Shown: one piece after another, positions 46,155 to 55,806 of the stretch
Layout: each line of letters opens with the position of its first letter
Position numbering within the stretch: the stretch's first letter is position 1
Source of the DNA: JADKAV01 sp037046735
GTDB taxonomy: Bacteria; Actinomycetota; Actinomycetes; S36-B12; UBA10799
DNA length: 64,000 nucleotides
Assembly: GCA_037046735.1 (NCBI GenBank)
Contig: JBAOHC010000027.1
Span: forward strand, 248,001 to 312,000
Direction of reading: 5' to 3'
Translations under genes and position numbers: made by a program
Notes under the pieces: generated by a model
Seen by the model: only the letters and a program-made list of their open reading frames with translations
Told to the model about the DNA's origin: nothing
The model's database searches: none

Positions 46155-46256
46155 TCAGCCTCGCCGACTACGGTCAGAAATGACCTCGGCCCAGTAAATG
46201 CGGGGCACGCAGTCCAGGAATAGGAACGGTGCGGCCGCGGAACGAATGCGCTTCAT
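46155..46256 (-). CDS. 33-codon ORF with perfect Shine-Dalgarno
   Basis: ATG 46256, stop 46155-46157. AAGGAGGT sits 7 nt upstream of the ATG, an exact anti-SD complement, and a CRP-like palindrome lies ~65 bp further up. The peptide starts MKRIRSAAAPFLFLDCVPRI and is basic at both ends with a hydrophobic core containing one Cys. Not recognised. Could be a leader peptide, a small membrane peptide or a modified-peptide precursor; no modifying enzyme is next to it. Too short for statistical support; the ribosome site is the main argument. Confidence 0.5.
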   Translation of the reverse strand: MKRIRSAAAPFLFLDCVPRIYWAEVISDRSRRG

Positions 46257-46320
46257 CAGGTGTACCTCCTTCGTTCACCTTTCGTTAACCTAATGTACCC
46301 CATCCCTTCAGAATTATCCC

Positions 46321-46336
46321 CGTGATCTGGATCACG
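46321..46336. promoter_or_regulatory. CRP/GlxR-like palindromic operator
   Basis: CGTGATCTGGATCACG is a perfect 7 bp inverted repeat around TG, matching the actinobacterial CRP/GlxR consensus TGTGA-N6-TCACA in its core GTGA-N6-TCAC. On the minus strand its centre is ~42 nt upstream of the start expected from a TACATT -10 (31 nt to the hexamer), the class II activation distance, pointing to the 33-codon ORF. Not tested. Confidence 0.5.
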
Positions 46337-46450
46337 GCGTGTTTCGTGCGTGTTTCCTAGCCCGATTCGCCTTCATACGTTCGGGTCCGGTCGGCAGCCG
46401 CCGTCGGCGAGTGCGGCTCGACGCCTGCCCCCGCTTCTTCGGCAAGTACC

Positions 46451-46590
46451 GTCCACATCTGGTTGGCGACAGACCATGATCAACCAGATGTGGATAGGCC
46501 ACACGGTGCGTAACGGCGCATATCGGACAGTGGGAGGCGCGTCGGAGGTTGAGTGCGCGTCTGCGGCAGCGCACCCAACCAGATGTGGAC
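46451..46590. repeat. Composite repeat element Y: one inverted and two direct copies of a 14-mer
   Basis: In the 449 bp between the 33-codon ORF and the AAA+ gene, CAACCAGATGTGGA occurs inverted at 46452-46465, directly at 46481-46494 (15 nt loop) and again at 46576-46589. ATATCGGACA lies 39 nt after the start of the first direct copy. The loop length (15 nt), core position (+39) and second-copy spacing (+95) equal those of element X (32342-32481), although the iteron is different. No gene is convincing in the rest of this gap. Confidence 0.7.
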
Positions 46591-46705
46591 GCAGGGAGCC
46601 CGCAACCGATCTCGCCTGAATATCTAGGCGTCAGAAACGTTTGCGGTTGGGTGTCAACCGGACCGTTCACCCGACGGACCGCGGATTACCGACCAAAATG
46701 GGCTG

Positions 46706-47899
46706 GTGGACCTCAAGCAGTACATCGCCGCCATGACGCCGATGTTCGATGACCCGGACACGGCAGCTCGGGAGGCCTTCAGCGCGGCCGCCGTGATCCT
46801 CGGCGATCGGCCGGCCTACGCGAAGTACCTCGGATGGTCACCGGCGGAGGTCGCGGCTCTGGCCACACACGCCGCGTCCTGGCGCACCACCGCTCCCCCG
46901 ATGCTGCGACGCCTGGCCGCAGCGCAACTGAGCCAACAGGTGGCGGCCTACGCCCAGTTCCTCGTGCAGGTGACCCGCGTGGCCTGCGTGCAGTTCGCAC
47001 CCGGAGATCAACAGGCCGAACGTGACGCCAGTGCCATCGCTGCCACCATCACCCGCTTCGCCCCCGTCAGCAACAGCCAACTGGAGCCTGCCCCCGCCCC
47101 TGACGAGCAGGTCGAGGACCTCGGGCAGGCGCTGGACGATCTGGAACGGCTGGTGGGGCTGGAGGCAGCCAAACGGGAGATCAACGAGCAGGTGCAACTC
47201 ATCCGGATCACGCAAATGCGCGCCGCGGCGGGTCTGAAGAATCCCACTGTCAGCCGGCACCTGGTATTTGTGGGTAACCCCGGAACCGGCAAAACCACGG
47301 TCGCCCGGATTGTGGGCCGCATCTACAAGGCCTTGAAGGTCGTCCCCGACGGCCACCTCTTGGAGACCGACGCCTCGGGGTTGGTGGCGGGTTATGTGGG
47401 GCAGACAGCATTGAAGACCGCTGAGCAGATCCAAGCCGCCCTCGGGGGCATCCTGTTCATCGACGAGGCGTACGGGCTGATGCGCAACGATTTCGGCCTC
47501 GAAGCCATCGACACGCTTGTCAAAGGTGTGGAGGATCACCGGGCCGACCTGGTCCTCATCGTGGCCGGCTACACCTCCGAGATGGGCGAGTTCTTGACCG
47601 CCAACCCGGGGTTGGCCTCCAGATTGCCCACCACGATCACCTTCGAGGACTATTCCGCGTCGGAGTTGCTGCAGATCCTGCAACGCATCGCCGCCGACAA
47701 CGACTATTCGATCGGCGCTGACCCTCGCCTCATCGAGGCGATCACAGCCAGCATGGCCGAGCCTGCCTTCGGCAACGCCCGCGAGATGCGCAACCTGTTC
47801 GAAGCGGCTGTTCGTCGGCAGGCCTGGCGCCTGCGGGAGATCTCAGACGTCTCCGTCGACCAGATGAGGATCTTGACCGTCGACGATGTTCTCCCATGA
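46706..47899 (+). CDS. CbbX/EccA-type AAA+ ATPase
   Basis: 397 residues from GTG 46706. An N-terminal helical domain (~1-140) precedes an AAA+ module: Walker A VFVGNPGTGKTTVARIVG, pore or substrate loop VPDGHLLETDASGLVAGYVG, Walker B GGILFIDEAYGL, sensor LVLIVAGYTSEM, and arginine-finger region PGLASRLPTTITF. This is the CbbX/SpoVK/EccA family. EccA belongs to type VII secretion, but no esx, eccB-E or PPE gene is present here, so its client is open. Overlaps the large lipase-type gene by 57 bp at the 3' end (convergent). Confidence 0.88.
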   Translation: MDLKQYIAAMTPMFDDPDTAAREAFSAAAVILGDRPAYAKYLGWSPAEVAALATHAASWRTTAPPMLRRLAAAQLSQQVAAYAQFLVQVTRVACVQFAPGDQQAERDASAIAATITRFAPVSNSQLEPAPAPDEQVEDLGQALDDLERLVGLEAAKREINEQVQLIRITQMRAAAGLKNPTVSRHLVFVGNPGTGKTTVARIVGRIYKALKVVPDGHLLETDASGLVAGYVGQTALKTAEQIQAALGGILFIDEAYGLMRNDFGLEAIDTLVKGVEDHRADLVLIVAGYTSEMGEFLTANPGLASRLPTTITFEDYSASELLQILQRIAADNDYSIGADPRLIEAITASMAEPAFGNAREMRNLFEAAVRRQAWRLREISDVSVDQMRILTVDDVLP

Positions 47900-50713
47900 A
47901 ACCCACGGCAGCACCACCTGTCCATAGACAGCGCTGAACTGCATGTCGCTGTGACCCTGGGCCTTCTTCGCCGGTGGATCCTGTTCGCTGACGTACCGGT
48001 CCACCCGGCTCGACTGGTCAGCGAACACCCGGAACCCGATCGGGTCGGTTCTGCGGAAGAGGTTGACCCAATTCGGCAGCCCACCGGCAACCTCCAGCAG
48101 CTCGGCAAGAGTGTTTGCTCGCGGTGCGGGTGGTGCGGGTGGTGGACCGGGGATTCCTGCGTCAGGAGCGTCTGGCCAGGCCCGGCTCAGCGGCGGCGCA
48201 CCGACAGTCGGCGTGCCACCAAGTACCTGTGGGCCGAGCACTGCCGGGAAGACCCGGCCGTACAACGTCCGCAGCTGCGAGCCGTACGTCACGAAGCGGA
48301 CGCTGTTCAGATTCCCGGTGATCGCCGCAACCTGCGACAGGACGGCCACCCCGATCAGGGACCCTTGGCTGTGTCCGGACAGGATCACCCGCACTGCCTG
48401 CCGCTGGCTATGCACCACTTCATCGACGATCTCGGGAACCACCCGTTCGGCATAACACGGTGGTCCAAGGGGGTGCGCCACGCGAGGCCAGAAGGTTGTG
48501 AGGTCCCAGAGCACTCCCACGACTCGCCAGAAGCCGGTCGCGTTCATCAGTTTTCCCACCAGCACGATCAGGACAGCCGACATCAGCATGGCCAACCACA
48601 AACCACCATTGACCAGGGCTGCTGCTGGGGCAGAGTCGCGCCAGGGTTGCCAGTCGGCCACCACACCCACCACCAGCAGCACTCCACATGCCGAGGTGAT
48701 GACGGCGGTCACGGCCAGCAGGCGTTCGGCACGGTGGGTGAAACCAGCCAGCAGGCGGGCTCGCCCACTGCGCCGCCTTTCCGGCTCGGGAATCCCATCC
48801 GCGCCGACCTGAGCGGCGACGGCGGACCGAGCCCTCGCTGCGAACACGACAAGACCCAAGGCGATGCCCAGCAGCGAAGCGCCCGCCCAGACGACCGTCA
48901 ATCCGGAGAACCAGATCAGGACCTGCGGGACGACCACTGGCTCCTGCGGAGTATTGACGACCTCGAGTCGAACCGGGCCGTCGATCACCATCGGCCCACT
49001 GAGTTGATTGATCCACGTATCGCGGACGTCCCCGGCCACACAGGGGACTCCCGGGTCGGTGACACAGCCCTGCACCAGCTGCAGTGGCGGGTCATCGATG
49101 AGCAGCAATCCTGCCGAGACGTCCAGGTCCGGTGTGGTCCGGACAGTCTCGCCGTCAGGGGTCGTCACCGACGAGGCGGACACGGTTCCCGCCCGCAGCA
49201 CGAAGAAGTCCGGCCCGGATCGCTCCAGGATCGCGCCACGCACCACGACCTGTCCGGTGGCGAGCAGGACCGGTGCCCCCTGCTGCACCTGCGCGGCAAA
49301 GGCACCCGGGGATGATGCGAGGGTGAACCCCGACCGAAGCGCCGTCACGGGCTGACCACCGTTGAGCCAGTTGCCGAGGAATACGACCAAGGATGTCGTG
49401 AAGAGCAGGGCCACCCACACCGCGGCGCCTAGGATCAGCGCGGCCCCAGCGCCGTGCCACGCCCTGGGGACTTCAGGCGGAGAGGACCGGTTGTGTTGGA
49501 GCACCATGCATACGACCAGCAGTCCCGCCCCGAGCGCTACAGCCACGGGCCGCGAGAAGATGCCAACCCAGGCTGTCGCAGCCAGCGCGAGCGGTACCAC
49601 TAGCGCCCAGCCGGGGCGGTCAGCGGCGAACATCAGCCAGGACACGATACCTACAAGTACGAGGGCGAGTGCGCCGACCAGCAGATTGCGCCCCCGCGTC
49701 AAGCCGGGATCGTCGAAGCGTTCCGGGATGTCCGCGCGCGCCATGAGCAGGGCGTAGCAGACCAGGGCCAGGACCGCACCCCATGGCAGCGCTGCTGCCA
49801 CTCTGGTCGCGAGAGTCTCATGGGTACCTGGGAAGTCGATGCCGTCGCGGTAGGAGACACCAACCGAGACAGCAGTACCCACGAGCATCGCCACCGTCAC
49901 GCCGGCCAAGGCTGCCGCTGCCCACCACAACCGATCCCGCTGGGCGTACCTCAGCAGCGGCGCTAGACCAAAGACGACCACCAGCAGTAGCCCCGAGCCG
50001 ATGTGCAGCCGTTGCAGAAGGGCCGTGCGATCAGTGCCGACCCACATGCGCTGGCGGCGCAGCACCCCTTCGCCACCAGGGGTGTCATAGCGCGACTCTC
50101 GCGCCTCATAGCGCGCCAAGGAATTCTTCGACAGCCACCACAGCAGGGCAAGGCAGGCCAGGGGCAGCGACGATCCGATCAGCAGGCGCATGCCGGCGGC
50201 GTCCCAGGGAGGTCTGCTCATGAATGACAGCTGGGAGGGCAGTGCGGGACAGACCGGGGCGCCGCCCCGAAAACACTGCCAGGCAATCATGTCGATCCCG
50301 ATGAAACACATGGCCGCGGTGAGCAACCATGTCATCACCAGGCAGGCCTCCCGCACAGCGACCGCGGTGGCAATTCGGGTCCGGCGCGCGGTGTCCAGTT
50401 CGGGCCGAGCCCAGTAGGACAGGTTCGCCAGCGCGAAGGGCAACAGCGTCAGCCACAGCGCTCTGCGCGCACCGCCCATGAAGCCCGAGGCGCCCGAGGT
50501 CAGACTCCCCCACGAGTAGGCGACGACCTCCACGTCGGCTGGATAGGCCACGTTCCTTGGGGATGAGCCGGGTCGGCATCTGTACAACCCCGTGATGTCG
50601 TCACCGGACACCTGTGTGACCTGGTAGTCGTGAACACCGAGCATGCTGTGCGGTGCCGTGCCCGAGACACCGTGCACACGGATCTCACGCACGCGCGGTA
50701 CCGGGTCAGTCAT
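47843..50713 (-). CDS. Large membrane protein with C-terminal lipase-like motif
   Basis: 956 residues. It starts MTDPVPRVREIRVHGVSGTA, where HGVSGT looks like a first hydrolase strand. About 10-12 membrane helices follow in two blocks (~110-430 and ~610-760), separated by a soluble loop (~440-600). The C-terminal region holds the Ser hydrolase elbow LSGHSQGSLIGVAVLSQV (~residue 785) and a later NLFRRTDPIGFRVF and KKAQGHSDMQFSAVYGQ with Asp/His candidates. So it may be a membrane-embedded esterase or acyltransferase. Similar proteins occur in Streptomyces. Substrate not predictable. Confidence 0.75.
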   Translation of the reverse strand: MTDPVPRVREIRVHGVSGTAPHSMLGVHDYQVTQVSGDDITGLYRCRPGSSPRNVAYPADVEVVAYSWGSLTSGASGFMGGARRALWLTLLPFALANLSYWARPELDTARRTRIATAVAVREACLVMTWLLTAAMCFIGIDMIAWQCFRGGAPVCPALPSQLSFMSRPPWDAAGMRLLIGSSLPLACLALLWWLSKNSLARYEARESRYDTPGGEGVLRRQRMWVGTDRTALLQRLHIGSGLLLVVVFGLAPLLRYAQRDRLWWAAAALAGVTVAMLVGTAVSVGVSYRDGIDFPGTHETLATRVAAALPWGAVLALVCYALLMARADIPERFDDPGLTRGRNLLVGALALVLVGIVSWLMFAADRPGWALVVPLALAATAWVGIFSRPVAVALGAGLLVVCMVLQHNRSSPPEVPRAWHGAGAALILGAAVWVALLFTTSLVVFLGNWLNGGQPVTALRSGFTLASSPGAFAAQVQQGAPVLLATGQVVVRGAILERSGPDFFVLRAGTVSASSVTTPDGETVRTTPDLDVSAGLLLIDDPPLQLVQGCVTDPGVPCVAGDVRDTWINQLSGPMVIDGPVRLEVVNTPQEPVVVPQVLIWFSGLTVVWAGASLLGIALGLVVFAARARSAVAAQVGADGIPEPERRRSGRARLLAGFTHRAERLLAVTAVITSACGVLLVVGVVADWQPWRDSAPAAALVNGGLWLAMLMSAVLIVLVGKLMNATGFWRVVGVLWDLTTFWPRVAHPLGPPCYAERVVPEIVDEVVHSQRQAVRVILSGHSQGSLIGVAVLSQVAAITGNLNSVRFVTYGSQLRTLYGRVFPAVLGPQVLGGTPTVGAPPLSRAWPDAPDAGIPGPPPAPPAPRANTLAELLEVAGGLPNWVNLFRRTDPIGFRVFADQSSRVDRYVSEQDPPAKKAQGHSDMQFSAVYGQVVLPWVSWENIVDGQDPHLVDGDV

Positions 50714-50939
50714 GGCTACCCCTTTGAATGTGCGTTCACCATGACAGAGGGGTCGGACAGATTGCGCCGTTTATACCGCGCGTCACGGACGCGGGAGGGC
50801 ACGTGCCTCTGCAGCCGTTCGTGCGCAGTACCGCCACTCGACGTCCAGGGTCGCGACGCCGAGCGGCTGCCCGGCGAGACGGACCCCCTGGGCACGGGAC
50901 GAACGTCTGGCCCGGTTTCGCCTTGGTTAGCCTGTTCCA

Positions 50940-53578
50940 GTGGCCATCCCCACCCCCGCTTCGGATCCAGTCGACGTCCTCGTCGACCACGACACGGTGT
51001 GGACGACGGCCCACGGCCAGGGCCGCGGCACGTTGCGGGCGTTGCCGCTGGCGCACGGGGTGCAGCGGACGCGGATGTGGCAGCGTGCCATCGACGAATC
51101 CTTCGGCGCGTGGATCGCGCAGGTCGCGTCCGGTGCGGCCACAGCCCGCGTAACCGCACTGGCGCACCTCGTGACGGCCAGCATCACGGCCGCCGACGCT
51201 CGTTGCCTGCCGTTCCCCGAGGGCGATCGCTGGGCGTGGCGGGCCGCCCCCGGTCCGGTGGAAAGAGCGGCCCTGGACGAAGCACTTCAAGCATGCCGAC
51301 AGGCAGGCGTGGCGACCTCCGACGAGGCACTGCAGGCGTTCTCCCAGCGGGTCGTCGAGGCCCACGTGCGTCCGGTCACCACCGAAGTGCCGCCATTGCC
51401 CACAACGTCACAGCAGGCCGCAATCCGGCGGTGGGCGGCACACGTCACGGGCCGGGCCGCCGCGAATGCGCGGTTGGCCATCGTGCTGACCCCGCCCCGC
51501 GAGACCACTGACCTGTGGTCACTGCATGTGCTGGCCATTGCGCTCGACGAACCCACCACCCGCCTGCCCTGGTCGACGGCCGGCCCCTCGCACTTCGCCG
51601 CCAGCGAGGCCGCCTGGGACGAGTTCCGCGAGTCGGAGTACGACGCCCTTCGGCGGGCCTGGGGCAGCGGGATCCCGACCACTCTGCAACACCTCATGCA
51701 GGGGCAGTGCGCGGTAGCCGACGAGGAGATCCTGCAGTTCCTCGACCGTGTGGCGCCGCGCGTGCAGGCGGCGGGCTTCGATGTGATCGCCCCCGGTGGG
51801 CTCCTGCGCACGTCCAGCGTACGGCGGCGCTTCACGTCCGTGAACGCACCTGGTGGCACCACCCTCTCGGTGGCCGGCCTCGGTCTTGAGGCAGACATCC
51901 AGGTCGATGGCCTGACGCTCACGGAGGCGGAGCTGCTGGAACTGGCCGCGTCGAAGTCCGAACTCGTCGCGGTCAGCGGCCGTTGGTTGCGGATCGGGCG
52001 CGATGACGTCGCGCGGCTGGCCGCCCTGGCACGACGGCTTCGACGCCCGGTCAGCCCGGCCGACCTACTGGCTGACGAAGCGTTCGAGGGCGTGCAGATC
52101 GCGGCCGACGACGTGCTCGCACAGGGTTTGCGCCCAGCCAGGCAGACCGACCCGCCGGCCCAGGTGCAGGCCACCCTGCGCCCGTATCAGCGCGCCGGAC
52201 TGCAGTGGTTGACCTGGCTGGCCGAGAACCGGGTGGGCGGGATCCTGGCCGACGACATGGGTCTGGGAAAGACCCTGCAGGTGCTGACCTGGATCGCCGC
52301 CGATCACGCCGGGCAGACATTGGTCGTATGCCCCGTCACCCTGGTCGACACGTGGGTGCGGCAGGCGAAACAGTTCACCCCGGAACTGCGCGTTCAGGCT
52401 TTTCACGGTGCCGATCGGCGGGCAATGGACCCGGACGCCGACGTGGTGGTCACCACCTACGGCCTGCTGGCCCGTGATCAGCGCCTCAAGGACGTGTCCT
52501 GGCACCGCGTGGTGCTGGACGAGGCGCAGGCGATCAAGAACCCGGACACCCACGCCGCTCGCGCCGCCCGGGCGCTGACGGCTACACACCGACTGGTCGT
52601 CACCGGCACGCCCGTCGAGAACCATCTCGGTGATCTGTGGTCCCTGCTGGCCTTCGCCCAGCCCGGACTGCTACCTCGCCGCAAGGTGTTCACGGACCGG
52701 TACGCCCAAGGCGATGAGCAGGCGATGTCTCGACTGCGTGCCGTCGTGGCGCCGTTCCTCCTGCGCCGGGTGAAGACCGATCCCGGCATCCTGCCCGACC
52801 TGCCGGACCGCGAGGTCATTCGCGACGACTGCACGCTGACACGCGAACAGGTCGGTGCTTACGAGGCGGTGGTGACCGACATGCTGGGCGCGCTGGAGGA
52901 TTTACGGGCTGCGGCGGGTAGCGCCAGTGACCCGCGACTGCGCCGGCGGGCCGCGGTGCTGGGTGGCATCACACGCCTCAAGCAGATCTGTGTGCACCCG
53001 GCACTGCTCACTGAATCGCGGGGCGCGCTGGGCAGCGCTCCGGCAAGGTCACACGCTTGGTGGAACTGTGCGGGCAGATCGTCGATGAGGGGCAGGCGGT
53101 CGTGGTGTTCAGCCAATTCGCCTCGTTCGTTCCTGACCTGGCCGCCCACTTGAGTCATGAACTGGGTGTTGAGGTGGCCACCCTGACCGGTTCTGACTCC
53201 CGCACGGCGCGGGCCCGCACTGTGGCGGCCTTCAGCGAGCCGGACGGCCCGCCCATCCTGATCGCCTCCCTGAAGGCAGGCGGGACCGGGCTGACGCTGG
53301 TGCGGGCCAACCACGTGATTCATCTTGATCGCTGGTGGAACCCGGCCGTGGAGGACCAGGCCTCGGACCGGGTGTGGCGCATCGGGCAGAACCAGAAGGT
53401 CTCGGTCCATGTCCTGGTGTGCCCGGGCACACTCGAGGATCGCATCGACACCGCTCTGCGCGCGAAGCGTCAGTTGGCCGCGAGTGTCATCCGCTCCACG
53501 GAAACCTCCGTGACCGAACTGACTGATGCGGAACTCACCGAACTGGTGGGCCTCGTGCGCGATGAGGTCCTGCAGTGA
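50940..53578 (+). CDS. SNF2-family DEAD-box-like helicase, frame-broken
   Basis: GTG 50940. An N-terminal domain of ~400 residues of unknown fold (SNF2_assoc-like) precedes the ATPase core: LADDMGLGKTLQVLTWIAAD (motif I), LDEAQAIKNP (motif II DEAQ), VTGTPVENHLGDLWSLLAF (III), then VVVFSQFASFVPDLAAHL, SLKAGGTGLTLV and DRVWRIGQNQKVSVHV (V and VI). The frame changes by one base at about 53035-53050 (GGCAGCGCTCCGGC), so the C-terminal lobe is read from there to 53578. Whole protein ~880 residues. Coupled to the SWIM gene by GTGA overlap. Likely remodels or translocates on DNA/RNA. Confidence 0.88.
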
Positions 53579-54150
53579 GTCCCGACCGCGAGCGGGGTTG
53601 GTTCCAGGCCAAACCCCGCATCGCTGTGGAGGGCGGGGTCGTGGTGCCGAAACCGGGCAAGGTCGACGATCCAGACGCCCTGGATCTGATTCACGCCGCC
53701 GAGATGGAGGGCCGGCCGCCGATCCTGAGTCGGGGCCGCACCTACGCCCGGCAGGGTCAGGTCATCGGGGTGGAGATCGGCGCCGAACAGTTCACGGCCA
53801 GCATTCAGGGCTCGGCGCGCCAGCCGTACGAGGTCCGGTTGACCAAGACGATGATCTCGGGCAGCGACCGGATTCATGCCAGTTGCACGTGTCCATATAC
53901 GTGTGACTACGACTGGTGCAAGCATGCCGCGGCCCTGGCGTACGTCGCCGCCTTTCTGGTCGATGCGCAACCGGCCACCCGAGCGCTGTGGGCCGGCGAG
54001 GAGCCGCCGCGCGAGGTAGAACCGCTGCAAGCGGCCGATCTTGAGGTCCTTCGTAAGGTGGCCGAATCCGCGACGTTCGCCCAGCGAGTGGCCGGGGCCG
54101 ACCTGATCGTTCCTTGGCCGGGGCCGGAATTGGGCGGACCGGGCGCCTAG
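53575..54150 (+). CDS. SWIM zinc finger protein
   Basis: 191 residues. The SWIM motif CxC-xn-CxH reads SCTCPYTCDYDWCKHAAAL (~residues 103-121). Upstream YARQGQVIGVEIGAEQFTAS is typical of the N-terminal beta part. SWIM proteins partner SNF2 helicases in actinobacteria, and this one starts inside the SNF2 stop (GTG 53575). Its TAG stop lies in a CTAG that is one boundary of the MITE-like segment, so its C-terminus may have been altered by that insertion. Confidence 0.9.
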   Translation: MSPDRERGWFQAKPRIAVEGGVVVPKPGKVDDPDALDLIHAAEMEGRPPILSRGRTYARQGQVIGVEIGAEQFTASIQGSARQPYEVRLTKTMISGSDRIHASCTCPYTCDYDWCKHAAALAYVAAFLVDAQPATRALWAGEEPPREVEPLQAADLEVLRKVAESATFAQRVAGADLIVPWPGPELGGPGA

Positions 54151-54491
54151 GGCGTGTCTGACGGCGCCAATCTGTCGGGTTGCTGGAGGCACGGCGCCGC
54201 CGACCGCGTTTCTGGCGGGCTGTGCTGGTCGCTGCGTGGCGGGTGAGCGATTCCTCGCCGCGCAGCGCTCTCGTGGGGGAGTACCTTGCACTCGTTCCTT
54301 CTCGATCTGACGAGGGTGTATTTGTCACCTGGACCCCCACTGACTTTCCGTCCGCCCCACTGACAGCTTCAAGACCCGCCACGGTTGTACCGCGAGACGC
54401 GAGCGAACGACCCGGAGCAGTCCGCGCGAACCACCCCAGCCCATCGGCCACACCACGGCTCCGTCGGACGGACCAGCCCAGAACGCCCTAG
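54147..54491. mobile_element. MITE-like insertion with CTAG ends and terminal inverted repeats
   Basis: CGCCTAGGGCGT at 54145-54156 and its exact reverse complement ACGCCCTAGGCG at 54483-54494 bracket ~330 bp with no gene. Inside the CTAG ends the repeats extend as GGGCGTGTCTG (left) and CAGAACGCCC (right). The pattern (TA/CTAG target, GGGCGTGTCTGA-type tips) resembles IS5-group transposons. No transposase frame is found, so it may be a non-autonomous element or the ends of a decayed one. The rest of the gap (to 54574) shows nothing else recognisable. Confidence 0.6.
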
Positions 54492-54574
54492 GCGATGGCC
54501 GGCTCCGGTTGCGCAAACGTAATGCTGAGCAGATTCCCCCCACTGAAGCCGGTCCATCGGGGTACGTTCGAGAT

Positions 54575-55806
54575 GTGCGCATATTCATCTGGCACGGCTA
54601 CCTGCTGCGGGGCACGGGTTCGAACGAGTACACCCGCGCCCTGGCACGCACCCTCGCCGGGCAGGGTCACGAGGTCACGGTGTTCTGTCAGGAGCACGAC
54701 GATCTTGACCTCGCTGGGGCAACAGTGGTGCGTCCAGACCTGCCCGGCCCGCTGCCGGTGTTCGTCCTCGACCAGTACGAGCATGCGGTCCCGGCCCTAC
54801 TCCCGGACGTCTCGCGCGACGCCCTCGATGATTTCGTGTCAGCCAATGCCGCCGCCATCCGCGCAGCCGGCCCTGCGGACCTGCTGATCACCAATCACGT
54901 CCTGCTCGGCGGTCCCGTCGGGGCGGCCGCGGGTCAGCCGTACATCGTCAAGGCACACGGGTCGGAACTCGAGTACGCCATGCGGGACAACCCGGCGCTC
55001 TGCAGTTGGGCGCTGGATTCCTTACGCCCGGCAAAGGCCGTGATCGCTGGCTCGCAGCACATCAAGAACGTCGTGGTCGATCTGGTGGGTCTGGAACCCC
55101 ACCGGATCGAGGTCATCCCCCCGGGCGTCGACACGGACCTCATGCGACCCTGCGATCGCGATGAGGCGCTGGCCGGGCTGTTGGAGCAGTCACACCAAGA
55201 CGCCCCGAACGTCGGCAACCCGCGGATGCCCGACGACGGCAATGCCGCCCGCCTCGCCGCATTCTTCGCCGACCCCCGGCCCGTGATCGCCTACGTGGGC
55301 AAGGTCAGCGAGGAGAAGGGCGTTGCGTTACTCATCGATGTCGTCAAACACCTCGGACTGCGCGCGGTGATCGTCGGCTTCGGTCCAGCTCGCACCCAGC
55401 TCGAGGGTGTGGCCGGTCCCGACATCCTGTTCACCGGAGCTTTGGAACATCGGCACCTGCGCTACCTGTGGCCTCTGTGCGTCACGAGTGTCGTGCCCTC
55501 AGTCTTCCCGGAGGCGTTCGGAATGGTCGCGGCCGAGGCGGCTTCGTGTGGCTGTCCACCGCTGGTGGCCGAGCACTCCGGCCTGGCCGAGATCGCTGCC
55601 GGTCTGCGCCAGTTCTACCCCCCGAATTCGCAGATCTGGCCGCGTTCCCGACCGGCGACGCCGAGGCACTGGCAGACAGACTGACCGGTCTGCTCGCACT
55701 GTCGGAACCGGACTACGCCGACCTGTCCGCCGCCGCGCGCACGACCGTCACCAACCTCTGGGGCTGGGAGTCGGTGGCCGACCGGATCGTGGCGCTCGGC
55801 GCCTAG
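54575..55806 (+). CDS. Glycosyltransferase family 4, frame-broken near 3' end
   Basis: From GTG 54575: VRIFIWHGYLLRGTGSNEYT (N-terminal acceptor domain), VIAGSQHIKNVVVDLVGLEP, IAYVGKVSEEKGVALLIDVV (donor domain) and the E-x7-E motif PEAFGMVAAEAASCGCPPLV. The frame breaks at the C6 run 55617-55622; the true C-terminus PEFADLAAFPTGDAEALADR continues in another frame and ends at 55806. Total ~410 residues. Acceptor and product unknown. The final four bases overlap the argG stop (convergent). Confidence 0.85.

Noticed and set aside
46451..46590. DnaA boxes/replication origin in element Y
   Set aside because: TGTGGATAG and CCGTCCACA resemble actinobacterial DnaA boxes, but the repeat extends 5-6 bases beyond the box, there are only three copies, and no dnaA/dnaN is nearby.
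46350..46670. ORFs on both strands over element Y
   Set aside because: Frames are interrupted by the repeat copies; no codon bias or domain.
54180..54491. 103-codon ORF inside the MITE-like segment
   Set aside because: No transposase similarity, no ribosome site, and the frame ends in the right terminal repeat.
54600..54640. tRNA T-arm-like GGGTTCGAACG
   Set aside because: Lies inside the GT4 gene; no cloverleaf can be formed around it.
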